From NCBI GenBank assembly GCA_900554375.1, contig USHK01000113.1:1-5232 (forward strand): 5,232 bases of DNA. Direction: 5' to 3'. The notes under the pieces were generated by a model that had not been told where the DNA came from, did not search any database, and worked only from the letters and a program-made list of their open reading frames with translations. Below, in pieces: positions 1 to 5,232 of this stretch; within the stretch, counting starts at the first letter, position 1, and each line of letters starts with the position of its first letter. This DNA is from an uncultured Sutterella sp. Lineage in GTDB: Bacteria > Pseudomonadota > Gammaproteobacteria > Burkholderiales > Burkholderiaceae_F. The position numbers and the translations under genes were made by a program.

Positions 1-48
1 CGAGATTCATGAGCGTCTCGTGGGCTCGGAGATGTGTATAAGAGACAG
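1..48 (+). other. Untrimmed Nextera i7-side sequencing adapter (artefact)
   Basis: This is not biological sequence. Positions 15-48 match the 34-nt Nextera Read 2 transposase adapter, ending in the Tn5 mosaic end AGATGTGTATAAGAGACAG (30-48). Positions 1-6 (CGAGAT) match the end of the P7 primer. Positions 7-14 (TCATGAGC) sit exactly where the 8-nt i7 index belongs, and its reverse complement GCTCATGA is, from memory, a Nextera XT v2 index. True sequence starts at 49. Any reading frame that begins here has a false N-terminus. Confidence 0.98.
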
Positions 49-715
49 GTCCTCTGAATCCGAAGATCATATCTACATTGCAAATCGGAAAAAGTTCCTG
101 TGCTTTTGCAATGTGTTCAAAAACTTCTTGCCCTGTGCCGAACTTATCGCGCTCGGTCATTTTCAGAATGCCGTCATCGAAACTCTGAACCCCGATGGAC
201 ATACGATCCACCAGGCCTTGAAGCATATGAATCTGCGGATCGCCCATAATCTGAGGATCGGTTTCAACCGAGACCTCCTTGATGGAGGGAAACAACTTTT
301 TAGCAAGCTCCAGTGTCTTAACGAGCTCGTCCATCAGCACGGTCGTTGTTCCGCCGCCGACGTACATCGACGTGAAGTCATACCCCATAGCGTGAACGGC
401 TTCCATTTCTTTGCGAAGATTCACAAAGTATTCGCGGGCCTTGTATTCCTTGAAAAGGAATCGGTGGAAAGTACAGTAAGAGCACAGCGTCTTGCAGAAG
501 GGAATATGCGCATACAGCATATATTTGTGCCCTTCCTGAGGAAGCGGAAACTTCTCAAGGACGCAGCGATCAAGCGTGAGATCCCGGTCGAGATAGTATT
601 GCATCACTGCTTCCGTACTTTGCAGAACCCACTTCGGCGCAATAGCTTCAGATTTCCCGTGCTTAACGTTGCCTTTGTAGGCATTGCGAATAGTTTCTGT
701 AGAACGTTCTTCCAT
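49..715 (-). CDS. HemN/HemW-like radical SAM protein, 3'-truncated by contig end
   Basis: The minus strand reads open from ATG at 715 to the adapter junction, giving 222 codons with no stop, so the C-terminal part is missing (related proteins are about 380-480 aa). Residues 70-83 read HIPFCKTLCSYCTF, the CxxxCxxC motif (C74, C78, C81) that binds the 4Fe-4S cluster in radical SAM enzymes. YVGGGTTT (118-125), an ETDP segment (151-154), SIGVQSF (173-179) and NVDMIFGF (213-220) are further signatures of the coproporphyrinogen III oxidase-like family. Canonical HemN has a fourth cysteine two residues after the third. Here that position is F83, as in HemW-type proteins, so a true oxygen-independent coproporphyrinogen oxidase is unlikely. 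HemW-like heme chaperones and HutW/ChuW-type heme-utilisation enzymes are alternatives, and the substrate cannot be assigned. The gene starts 54 nt after the acyl-CoA ligase on the same strand and may share its transcript. The ribosome binding site is weak (GGTAGAAG just upstream). No in-frame ATG or GTG start lies between 715 and the upstream stop at about 765. Confidence 0.9.
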
Positions 716-751
716 TGCTTCTACCAGTGTTATTTTGGAGACAGGAGATCG

Positions 752-757
752 ATTATA
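752..757 (-). promoter_or_regulatory. Possible -10 box (TATAAT) upstream of the radical SAM gene
   Basis: The gap between the acyl-CoA ligase and the radical SAM gene contains a perfect TATAAT on the minus strand, 36 nt before the ATG at 715. At 16-18 nt spacing there is only GC-rich sequence from the end of the ligase gene, with no resemblance to TTGACA, and no extended -10 TGN. It may be an internal promoter or chance, so read-through from the ligase remains the simpler model. Confidence 0.25.
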
Positions 758-769
758 AGGAGGTCTCTT

Positions 770-2620
770 TTAAATCCGGCTCTTCTTTGCGCCTTTATAC
801 ATCTCATCAATTAGGTGTCCGTACCTTGCCTGCATCGGAGAGCGCTTGAGTTTCAAGGTGGGAGTCAGCAGCCCGTTGTCAATTGTCCACTCGTCCAATG
901 TGAGCGCAAGGTTTTTGGGAACTGCGTACGCAGGGAATGTACGGCATGCCTTTTTAACCATTTCCAGCATTTTTTTGCGCACGGCCGGAGCATGTAGAGA
1001 GTCGGGATCTTTCGGATTTACGCCTTGTTCTGCGGCAAATTTCTCCCAAAGATTAGGATCCAGGGAAATCAACACCGCAATATAAGGCATCCCGTCGCCT
1101 ACCGCGTACGTTTGTCGGAAAAGCGGAAGTGTTTCCAGCGCACTTTCTATATCAACCGGAGAGATCTTCTCACCGGTAGATGTCACAAGAATTTCTTTAA
1201 TTCTTCCGACGATTTTCAGTCTGCCCTCTCCGTCGTATGCGCCTTGATCTCCCGTCCTTAGCCAACCGTCCTCGGTAAAGGCATTCCTCGTATCCTTCTC
1301 CCGGTTCCAGTACCCCTTCATGACCAAATCGCCCTTAATTTGAATTTCTTCCCGTTCCCCCAAGCGGATTGAGACGTCTTTCAATGCGCGACCAACTGTA
1401 GCGGGATCATTGTCCGTAACGTTATTGCCGCTGATAATCGGGGAAGTTTCTGTCATGCCGTAGCCTTGGATGACCGGGAGGCCAAGTCCGCAGAAAACCT
1501 TTGCCGCCTCAGGATTAAGAGAAGCGCCCCCGCTGATGGCTACGCGCAATCTTCCGCCGAACTGCGACTTCAATTTTTCAGAAATCTTTTTTCCGACGGT
1601 GGCATTCACTAAGCTGTCGAATGTTGAGCCCCGGGAGTCAGCCGTTTTTATAGAGTTTTTCTTGCAGAAATTCTTCCAACCAGCATTGACAGCCATATGA
1701 AACAGCCCTGCCTGAATTCTTCCTTTTTTAGCCAGCGCGTCATTGAGCTTGGCATAAATTCGTTCATAGACTCGCGGCACAGAAATCAGAACATTCGGTT
1801 TTGCGATCTTGAAGTCTTCTGCGAGATATTGGAGAGAACGGTTAAAAACGATTGTAGAGCCTGTTGCCAAGGCCAAATAGTAGCCTGCCGTTCTCTCAAA
1901 CATGTGGGAAAGAGGTAAAAATGAAAGGAAAATATCACCGATCTCCGGCTTGACATGCGCTAAGGTAGATCGGACGTTGCTCGTGATGTTTTTATGGGTG
2001 AGCATCACGCCTTTCGGCTTACCGGTGGTTCCGGATGTATAAACAATACAGGCTAAATCGTCGACTTTAGGCTGTTCAGGTAGCTGAATGTCTTTAGGAG
2101 CGGCTTTGAGCCAGTCTCTTAATCCTTGGATAAGCCCTGTCGCATCCGGCGATTCTTCCGTGATGATGACTTTTTTGATCGCGGAAAGGTCAAATCCGGC
2201 TTCCTGAATTTTCTCCCATTTGGACTTCTTATCAGTGACCAATACAGAAGCACCGCTGTCCTGGAGAATGAAAGCACTCGAAGCGGGTGTATCGATAGCG
2301 TGAAGCGGAACCGGCACCAGAGAGTTGGCCATAGCTGCCTGATCAAAGCACACCGCGTTCACACCGTTAGGCAGAAGCATCGCAACACGGTCTCCTTTGT
2401 TAAGCCCTAAATCGGCAAAAGCCCTCTGCCAATTTTTTACTTTCTCGCCAAGTTCCTTGTAAGTGACTGAGACCCACTCTTTTGTAGCCCGATTAAATTC
2501 TCTCAGTGCTTCATCCCTCGGTCCTTTCAGAACACGATTCTGAAAGAAATCACAAAGTGTGCTTAAGCTGTTAAGTGCCTCAGCTCGTTGTTCTTTCGTT
2601 TCAGTCAACTCTCTCTCCAC
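770..2620 (-). CDS. Long-chain fatty acid-CoA ligase (AMP-forming), FAA1/FadD15 type
   Basis: This complete 616-aa member of the ANL adenylate-forming superfamily would activate a fatty acid to acyl-AMP with ATP and then transfer it to CoA, at the cytosol or inner membrane face. Visible motifs in order: phosphate-binding loop YTSGTTGKPKG (194-204); LPLSHMFERT (235-244), typical of the long-chain acyl-CoA synthetase group; adenine-binding YGMTETSP (387-394); TGD (456-458), whose aspartate normally binds the ribose; hinge region GRIKE (472-476); and near the C-terminus LTPTLKLKR (585-593), where K590 should be the adenylation lysine. The size and the long insertion around residues 285-345 fit COG1022-like enzymes better than short-chain ligases. 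The chosen start is GTG at 2620, with a modest GGGA 7 nt upstream; a TTG at codon 5 follows GGAGAGAG but the spacing is too short. The gene follows an intrinsic terminator, so it probably has its own promoter, and it precedes the radical SAM gene by 54 nt. Chain-length preference cannot be read from the sequence. A degradative role and a role in lipid recycling are both possible. Confidence 0.93.
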   Translation of the reverse strand: MERELTETKEQRAEALNSLSTLCDFFQNRVLKGPRDEALREFNRATKEWVSVTYKELGEKVKNWQRAFADLGLNKGDRVAMLLPNGVNAVCFDQAAMANSLVPVPLHAIDTPASSAFILQDSGASVLVTDKKSKWEKIQEAGFDLSAIKKVIITEESPDATGLIQGLRDWLKAAPKDIQLPEQPKVDDLACIVYTSGTTGKPKGVMLTHKNITSNVRSTLAHVKPEIGDIFLSFLPLSHMFERTAGYYLALATGSTIVFNRSLQYLAEDFKIAKPNVLISVPRVYERIYAKLNDALAKKGRIQAGLFHMAVNAGWKNFCKKNSIKTADSRGSTFDSLVNATVGKKISEKLKSQFGGRLRVAISGGASLNPEAAKVFCGLGLPVIQGYGMTETSPIISGNNVTDNDPATVGRALKDVSIRLGEREEIQIKGDLVMKGYWNREKDTRNAFTEDGWLRTGDQGAYDGEGRLKIVGRIKEILVTSTGEKISPVDIESALETLPLFRQTYAVGDGMPYIAVLISLDPNLWEKFAAEQGVNPKDPDSLHAPAVRKKMLEMVKKACRTFPAYAVPKNLALTLDEWTIDNGLLTPTLKLKRSPMQARYGHLIDEMYKGAKKSRI

Positions 2621-2640
2621 ACAAATATCCCATACTACTG

Positions 2641-2655
2641 TCAGCGTAAAGCTGA
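2641..2655. repeat. Short inverted repeat in the ligase leader
   Basis: TCAGC and GCTGA form a perfect 5-bp inverted repeat around a 5-nt GTAAA spacer, 21-35 nt before the GTG start of the acyl-CoA ligase. It could be a small leader hairpin or half of an operator, but five base pairs are easily met by chance. I recognise no known regulator site in it. Confidence 0.3.
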
Positions 2656-2656
2656 A

Positions 2657-2684
2657 ATTCTATTGAAAACGATCAAAAATTTAA
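2657..2684 (-). promoter_or_regulatory. Candidate sigma70-like promoter for the acyl-CoA ligase
   Basis: The AT-rich stretch between the upstream terminator and the ligase contains TAGAAT (2662 to 2657, one mismatch to TATAAT). A poor -35 candidate TTAAAT (2684 to 2679) lies 16 nt upstream of it. A TTGATC at 2676-2671 is a better -35 but has no good -10 partner. A promoter is expected here because the preceding gene ends in a terminator. The exact boxes are a guess. Confidence 0.3.
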
Positions 2685-2695
2685 GTAGTTTCACT

Positions 2696-2732
2696 AATAA
2701 AAAAGCCCTCGCCGGTTAAGAACGAAGGCTTT
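2696..2732 (-). terminator. Rho-independent terminator after the secreted protein gene
   Basis: On the minus strand AAAGCCTTCG (2732-2723) pairs with CGAGGGCTTT (2711-2702) as a 10-bp stem with one G-U pair and an 11-nt loop. It runs directly into a T-rich tail (TTTTTTATT counting the last stem bases). It begins 18 nt after the TAG stop of the 190-aa protein gene, which is classical placement. The plus-strand reading has no T tract, so it acts in one direction. It separates this gene from the acyl-CoA ligase transcript. Confidence 0.88.
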
Positions 2733-2749
2733 GAACTTCCACGGTTCGG

Positions 2750-3322
2750 CTAAGGCATGACGCGAGTCTCCCAACCACTGGTGCATTCTGTCACGTAAGG
2801 ATAAAAATTCTTACTGGCCTGGCACCAATACATCGTCTTTCCGGGAACAGCCGCCGCGGTAACGACAGGAGCGGTAACCACCGGGGCGGAGACTACCGGG
2901 GCAGTTACAACTGGCGCTGTCACGACAGGCGCAGTAACGACCGGAGCGGCCACAACCGGCGCGGTATATGTCGGGAGTGCATAGGTCGGAGCAGCGTACG
3001 CCGGTGCGACATAAGAGGGCGGCACATAAGTCGGGGCCGTATAAGCCGGTGTTGTGGCGTTATTGATAGCATTGGCCAACCCCAATCCCAAACCAAGCAC
3101 TAGGGTTCCGCCCAGCACATCGCGACCGAAATCGTGCCACCGATTATGGTGATGGCGAGGAGGCGGAAACTGTCCGCCCCAGCCGGGCGCGCCGAATCCG
3201 GGCCCCGGGCCGAATCCCGGCCCTCCGGGGGGCGGTCCGGGTGGACGGGCGTCAACAGCTATACATACTGCCAAGCCTAATGCTGCAAAACAGGCTGCTG
3301 TTCTTAATAATTTCATTCTCAT
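2750..3322 (-). CDS. Secreted Pro/Gly/Ala-rich repeat protein with C-terminal YPYV-Cys motif, function unknown
   Basis: This 190-aa protein carries a clear signal peptide: basic MRMKLLR, a hydrophobic core at about 8-22, and probable cleavage after VDA (25), so it should be exported. The mature part has four zones. Residues 26-62 are Pro/Gly-rich and end in a HHH stretch. Residues 69-86 form a glycine-rich hydrophobic segment (VLGGTLVLGLGLGLANAI) that could sit in or on a membrane. Residues 92-156 are thirteen pentapeptide units. Residues 164-190 hold YWC...YPYVTECTSGW with two cysteines, C167 and C180, that could form a disulfide. I recall similar C-terminal motifs in uncharacterised exported proteins of Burkholderiales, but I know no function. 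The ATG at 3322 is favoured over the ATG at 3316 because GAGAGG lies 8 nt upstream of it. An inverted repeat brackets that site. C20 is not in a good lipobox (LAVC), so a lipoprotein is unlikely. The gene appears monocistronic, with its own terminator. Confidence 0.85.
   Translation of the reverse strand: MRMKLLRTAACFAALGLAVCIAVDARPPGPPPGGPGFGPGPGFGAPGWGGQFPPPRHHHNRWHDFGRDVLGGTLVLGLGLGLANAINNATTPAYTAPTYVPPSYVAPAYAAPTYALPTYTAPVVAAPVVTAPVVTAPVVTAPVVSAPVVTAPVVTAAAVPGKTMYWCQASKNFYPYVTECTSGWETRVMP
2855..3049 (-). repeat. Thirteen-unit pentapeptide (15-bp period) repeat tract
   Basis: Residues 92-156 of the secreted protein keep an unbroken five-residue period with proline at position 1. Six units have the form PxYxx (92-121) and seven have the form PVVxA (122-156), where the fourth residue is T, S or A. 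At DNA level the PVV units differ mostly at synonymous third positions (GTT, GTC, GTA and GTG are all used for valine). The tract therefore looks like an old repeat kept at protein level, not a recent slippage product. Such proline-rich periodic tracts are usually extended spacers. Confidence 0.88.
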
Positions 3323-3351
3323 GGTAAGAACCTCTCAATAGTGTTCTTACC
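3323..3351 (-). promoter_or_regulatory. Perfect 9-bp inverted repeat framing the ribosome binding site
   Basis: On the minus strand GGTAAGAAC (3351-3343) and GTTCTTACC (3331-3323) are exact inverted copies separated by 11 nt, ending immediately before the ATG at 3322. The Shine-Dalgarno GAGAGG (3336-3331) falls in the loop, with its last base in the stem. In RNA this would be a hairpin presenting or partly hiding the ribosome binding site. In DNA it could be an operator for a dimeric repressor. There is no T tract and the start codon follows at once, so it is not a terminator. Confidence 0.55.
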
Positions 3352-3369
3352 TTTATTTTGAATGCTTCG

Positions 3370-3401
3370 AAAACCTTTGGGAAGACTTTCGTGCACCCAA
3401 A
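3370..3401 (-). terminator. Weak candidate terminator after uup
   Basis: Just after the TAG stop of the ABC-F gene (3406), TTTGGG (3401-3396) can pair with CCCAAA (3381-3376) across a 14-nt loop, followed by GGTTTT. The stem is short, the loop large and the T run only four, so termination would be inefficient at best. Some read-through from uup into the secreted protein gene is possible. Confidence 0.25.
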
Positions 3402-3405
3402 AATA

Positions 3406-5193
3406 CTAATTTGCAAGAGATTGTTTTTCTTCCAGCTCTTCCCAAAGGGCGTACTTTTCTTCCAGCTCCTTTGCGATTTTCTGCATCTCATCACCATCGG
3501 CCCGAATTTGCTCAGGCGCTTTGCTGCCGTAAGAAGGCTGCTGCATAAGCTCAACAAGTTCATTCTGACGATTTTCCAATGCCTCTATCTGCTCGGGAAG
3601 CTCCTGGAGGAGTTTATTTTCTTTATAACTGAGTCCCGGTTTCGCATTCCGGCGTCTTGTTTTCTGTGTCTTTTCGGCTTGAGCTGCTACCTCGACGGCC
3701 GTATCCTCTGCAGCTTTCTGGTCCTCTTTTTCCTTCTTATCGCGCCATTTGAGCCATTCCTCATAGCCGCCGACATAAGAAGTCCAAACCCCATCCTTAT
3801 CCGGAGCAATGGTCAACGTCGCGACGTTATCCATAAATGATCGGTCGTGCGTCACCAATAAAACCGTCCCGGGATATTCCGCCAGCGTCGACTCCAGCAT
3901 CTCGATGGATTCGATATCCAAGTCGTTGGTGGGCTCATCCATGACCAGGAGGTTCGCCGGTTTGGCAAAAAGTTTTGCGAGCAGCAGGCGATTTCTCTCG
4001 CCGCCGGAAAGACTGGAAACCTTCACGTTAACGCGATGCGGCGGAAAAAGGAATTCGCCTAAATAACCGATCACGTGTTTACGAACACCTCCGACTTCCA
4101 CCCAGTCGGAGCCAGGAGAAACAGTTTCCTGCAGTGTCTTGGTCGAATCGAGCTCGCTGCGCAGCTGATCAAAGTAGGCAATTTGCAGATTTGTCCCAAG
4201 ACGCACGGTACCGGAGTCCGGCTTAAGCTGTCCCAAAATAATTTTAATAAGTGTGCTCTTGCCGACGCCGTTAGGACCGAGCAGGCCAAGCTTGTCACCG
4301 CGCATAACACGCAGCGTTAAATCTTTAATCAGACAGCGGTCGCCGAAACTCTTATTGACGCCTTCAAGTTCGGCCACAACCTTGCCGCTCCTTTCTCCGG
4401 CATCTAAATTTAGATCAATTTTCCCAATCCGATCTCGTCTTTGCTCCCGCTCAATTCGCATTTGCTCAAGACGTCGAACTCTGCCTTCGTTTCGGGTACG
4501 TCGTGCCTCTATTCCGCGGCGAATCCATGCCTCTTCCTGGGTCCAAACCTTGTCAAAATCAGCCCTTGCCTTGTCTTCTGCAGCAAGCTCATCTTCTTTC
4601 CTTCTCTGATAGGCCTCAAACGAACCGGGATAACTTCTCACGACGCCGCGATCTAACTCCCAAATCGTATCAACGATCCGATTAAGGAAGGCTCGATCAT
4701 GGGTAATGGTTACGAAAGAACGAGACTTTTTGAATTCATTCAAAATGATGTTTTCAAGCTGCCGTATGGCGTCAATATCGAGGTGGTTGGTTGGCTCATC
4801 TAATAAAAGTAAATCCGCATCCAACGCAAAAGCCAGTGCCAAGGCTGCTTTTTTCTTTTCTCCTCCGGAAGCCTTCTTCAAGTCGAGGTTTTCATCCAGT
4901 CCGAACTTATGAAGAAACTCCGACAAGCGACTTTGAATCTGCCAGCGCATTTTTTCATCCGGCAGTTCGTTCAGTTTTCCTCTGAGGACCAGAGACTCCA
5001 TTACCGTCGAAGCTTCGGGAAAGTAAGGCTCCTGTTCTACGTATACAGCATGCAGTCCCTTTTGCGTATGCAGTTCACCGCTGTCAAGCTTCTCAATGCC
5101 TGCCAGTACTTTTAACAGCGAGCTTTTGCCGGTTCCATTGCGGCCAATCAACCCGATCCGCTGACCGGTTTCAACCGTGAGGTCGGCATTATC
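3406..5193 (-). CDS. uup: ABC-F family ATPase Uup, N-terminus cut by contig end
   Basis: The remaining 595 residues hold two nucleotide-binding domains and no membrane segments, the ABC-F plan. These soluble ATPases act on ribosomes or, for Uup, also on branched DNA intermediates. Counting from the first genomic codon (5193), domain 1 has Walker A GRNGTGKS (17-24), signature SGGEK (109-113), Walker B LLLLDEPTNHLD (128-139) and an H-loop TITHD (162-166). Domain 2 has GPNGVGKST (306-314), LSGGER (395-400), LLVMDEPTNDLD (415-426) and VTHD (447-450). The linker at about 190-275 includes EEAWIRRGIEARRTRNEGR (220-238), a hallmark of Uup over EttA or YheS. Residues 485-520 are charged, and 525-592 are predicted coiled coil, matching the Uup C-terminal domain. 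E. coli Uup is 635 aa, so about 20 residues before the first visible strand are missing. The ten residues MGSEMCIRDR that a gene caller would add are adapter-encoded. All catalytic motifs visible are intact. Confidence 0.95.
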   Translation of the reverse strand, partial: DNADLTVETGQRIGLIGRNGTGKSSLLKVLAGIEKLDSGELHTQKGLHAVYVEQEPYFPEASTVMESLVLRGKLNELPDEKMRWQIQSRLSEFLHKFGLDENLDLKKASGGEKKKAALALAFALDADLLLLDEPTNHLDIDAIRQLENIILNEFKKSRSFVTITHDRAFLNRIVDTIWELDRGVVRSYPGSFEAYQRRKEDELAAEDKARADFDKVWTQEEAWIRRGIEARRTRNEGRVRRLEQMRIEREQRRDRIGKIDLNLDAGERSGKVVAELEGVNKSFGDRCLIKDLTLRVMRGDKLGLLGPNGVGKSTLIKIILGQLKPDSGTVRLGTNLQIAYFDQLRSELDSTKTLQETVSPGSDWVEVGGVRKHVIGYLGEFLFPPHRVNVKVSSLSGGERNRLLLAKLFAKPANLLVMDEPTNDLDIESIEMLESTLAEYPGTVLLVTHDRSFMDNVATLTIAPDKDGVWTSYVGGYEEWLKWRDKKEKEDQKAAEDTAVEVAAQAEKTQKTRRRNAKPGLSYKENKLLQELPEQIEALENRQNELVELMQQPSYGSKAPEQIRADGDEMQKIAKELEEKYALWEELEEKQSLAN

Positions 5194-5194
5194 T

Positions 5195-5232
5195 CTGTCT
5201 CTTATACACATCTCCGAGCCCACGAGACGCTC
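5195..5232 (-). other. Untrimmed Nextera i7-side sequencing adapter (artefact)
   Basis: Positions 5195-5228 are the reverse complement of the same 34-nt Nextera Read 2 adapter found at the left end, starting with CTGTCTCTTATACACATCT. Positions 5229-5232 (GCTC) are the first four bases of the index GCTCATGA inferred from the left end, so both ends come from the same barcoded library. True sequence ends at 5194, inside the uup gene. Confidence 0.98.

Noticed and set aside
757..764. AAGGAGGT on the plus strand, a perfect Shine-Dalgarno
   Set aside because: No start codon with a credible coding frame follows at usable distance. On the transcribed minus strand it reads as ACCTCCTT, which resembles the 16S rRNA 3' end but is probably chance.
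20..814. 264-aa plus-strand reading frame at the left end
   Set aside because: It begins inside the adapter, shows no recognisable domain, and lies antisense to the radical SAM gene, whose translation contains clear family motifs.
3263..3322. Lipoprotein signal with C20 in the secreted protein
   Set aside because: The residues before the cysteine are LAV. The -1 position should be G, A or S, and a normal signal peptidase I site (VDA) follows shortly after.
3252..3563. 103-aa minus-strand frame overlapping the end of uup and the start of the secreted protein gene
   Set aside because: It is out of frame with both genes, crosses their gap, and has no recognisable motif or plausible ribosome binding site. 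It is a shadow frame.
3406..5193. Antibiotic-resistance ABC-F protein (Vga, Msr or OptrA type)
   Set aside because: The linker EEAWIRRGIEARRTRNEGR and the C-terminal coiled coil are typical of housekeeping Uup. Nothing seen points to a resistance subfamily.
1..5232. Terminal inverted repeats suggesting a transposon or linear element
   Set aside because: The repeats are exactly the Nextera adapter with index and P7 bases, and no transposase or related gene lies between them.

Overview
This 5.2 kb window is a short draft contig, probably chromosomal, with untrimmed Illumina Nextera adapter at both ends (1-48 and 5195-5232). The biological insert is 49-5194. It is densely coding, has moderate GC by eye, and all four supported genes lie on the minus strand. 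A Gram-negative proteobacterium fits best: there is a Uup-type ABC-F ATPase, a FAA1/FadD15-type acyl-CoA ligase, and a small exported protein whose C-terminus (YWC...YPYVxxCxxGW) resembles exported proteins I associate with Burkholderiales. A gut betaproteobacterium of the Sutterellaceae type is a guess from memory, not a demonstrated assignment.

In transcription order (right to left) the layout is as follows. (1) 5193-3406 is uup, an ABC-F tandem ATPase that has lost roughly its first 20 residues at the contig edge. (2) An 83-nt gap holds a weak hairpin and a perfect 9-bp inverted repeat that frames the ribosome binding site of the next gene. (3) 3322-2750 encodes a 190-aa secreted Pro/Gly/Ala-rich protein with thirteen pentapeptide units and a cysteine-containing C-terminal motif. 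It is followed by a convincing intrinsic terminator (2732-2696). (4) A short promoter region leads to 2620-770, a complete 616-aa long-chain acyl-CoA synthetase with a GTG start. (5) After 54 nt comes 715-49, the N-terminal 222 residues of a HemN/HemW-like radical SAM enzyme, cut by the left contig edge. The largest plus-strand reading frame at the left end is only an antisense shadow of this gene.

The ligase and the radical SAM gene may be co-transcribed, since they share a strand, have a short gap and show no terminator between them. The ABC-F gene and the secreted protein gene look like independent units. I see no RNA gene, mobile element or CRISPR array, and no evidence of a new multi-gene system. 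The points worth a second look are the adapter-derived false protein starts, the radical SAM gene that is easily missed, the inverted repeat at the start of the secreted protein gene, and the architecture of that protein.
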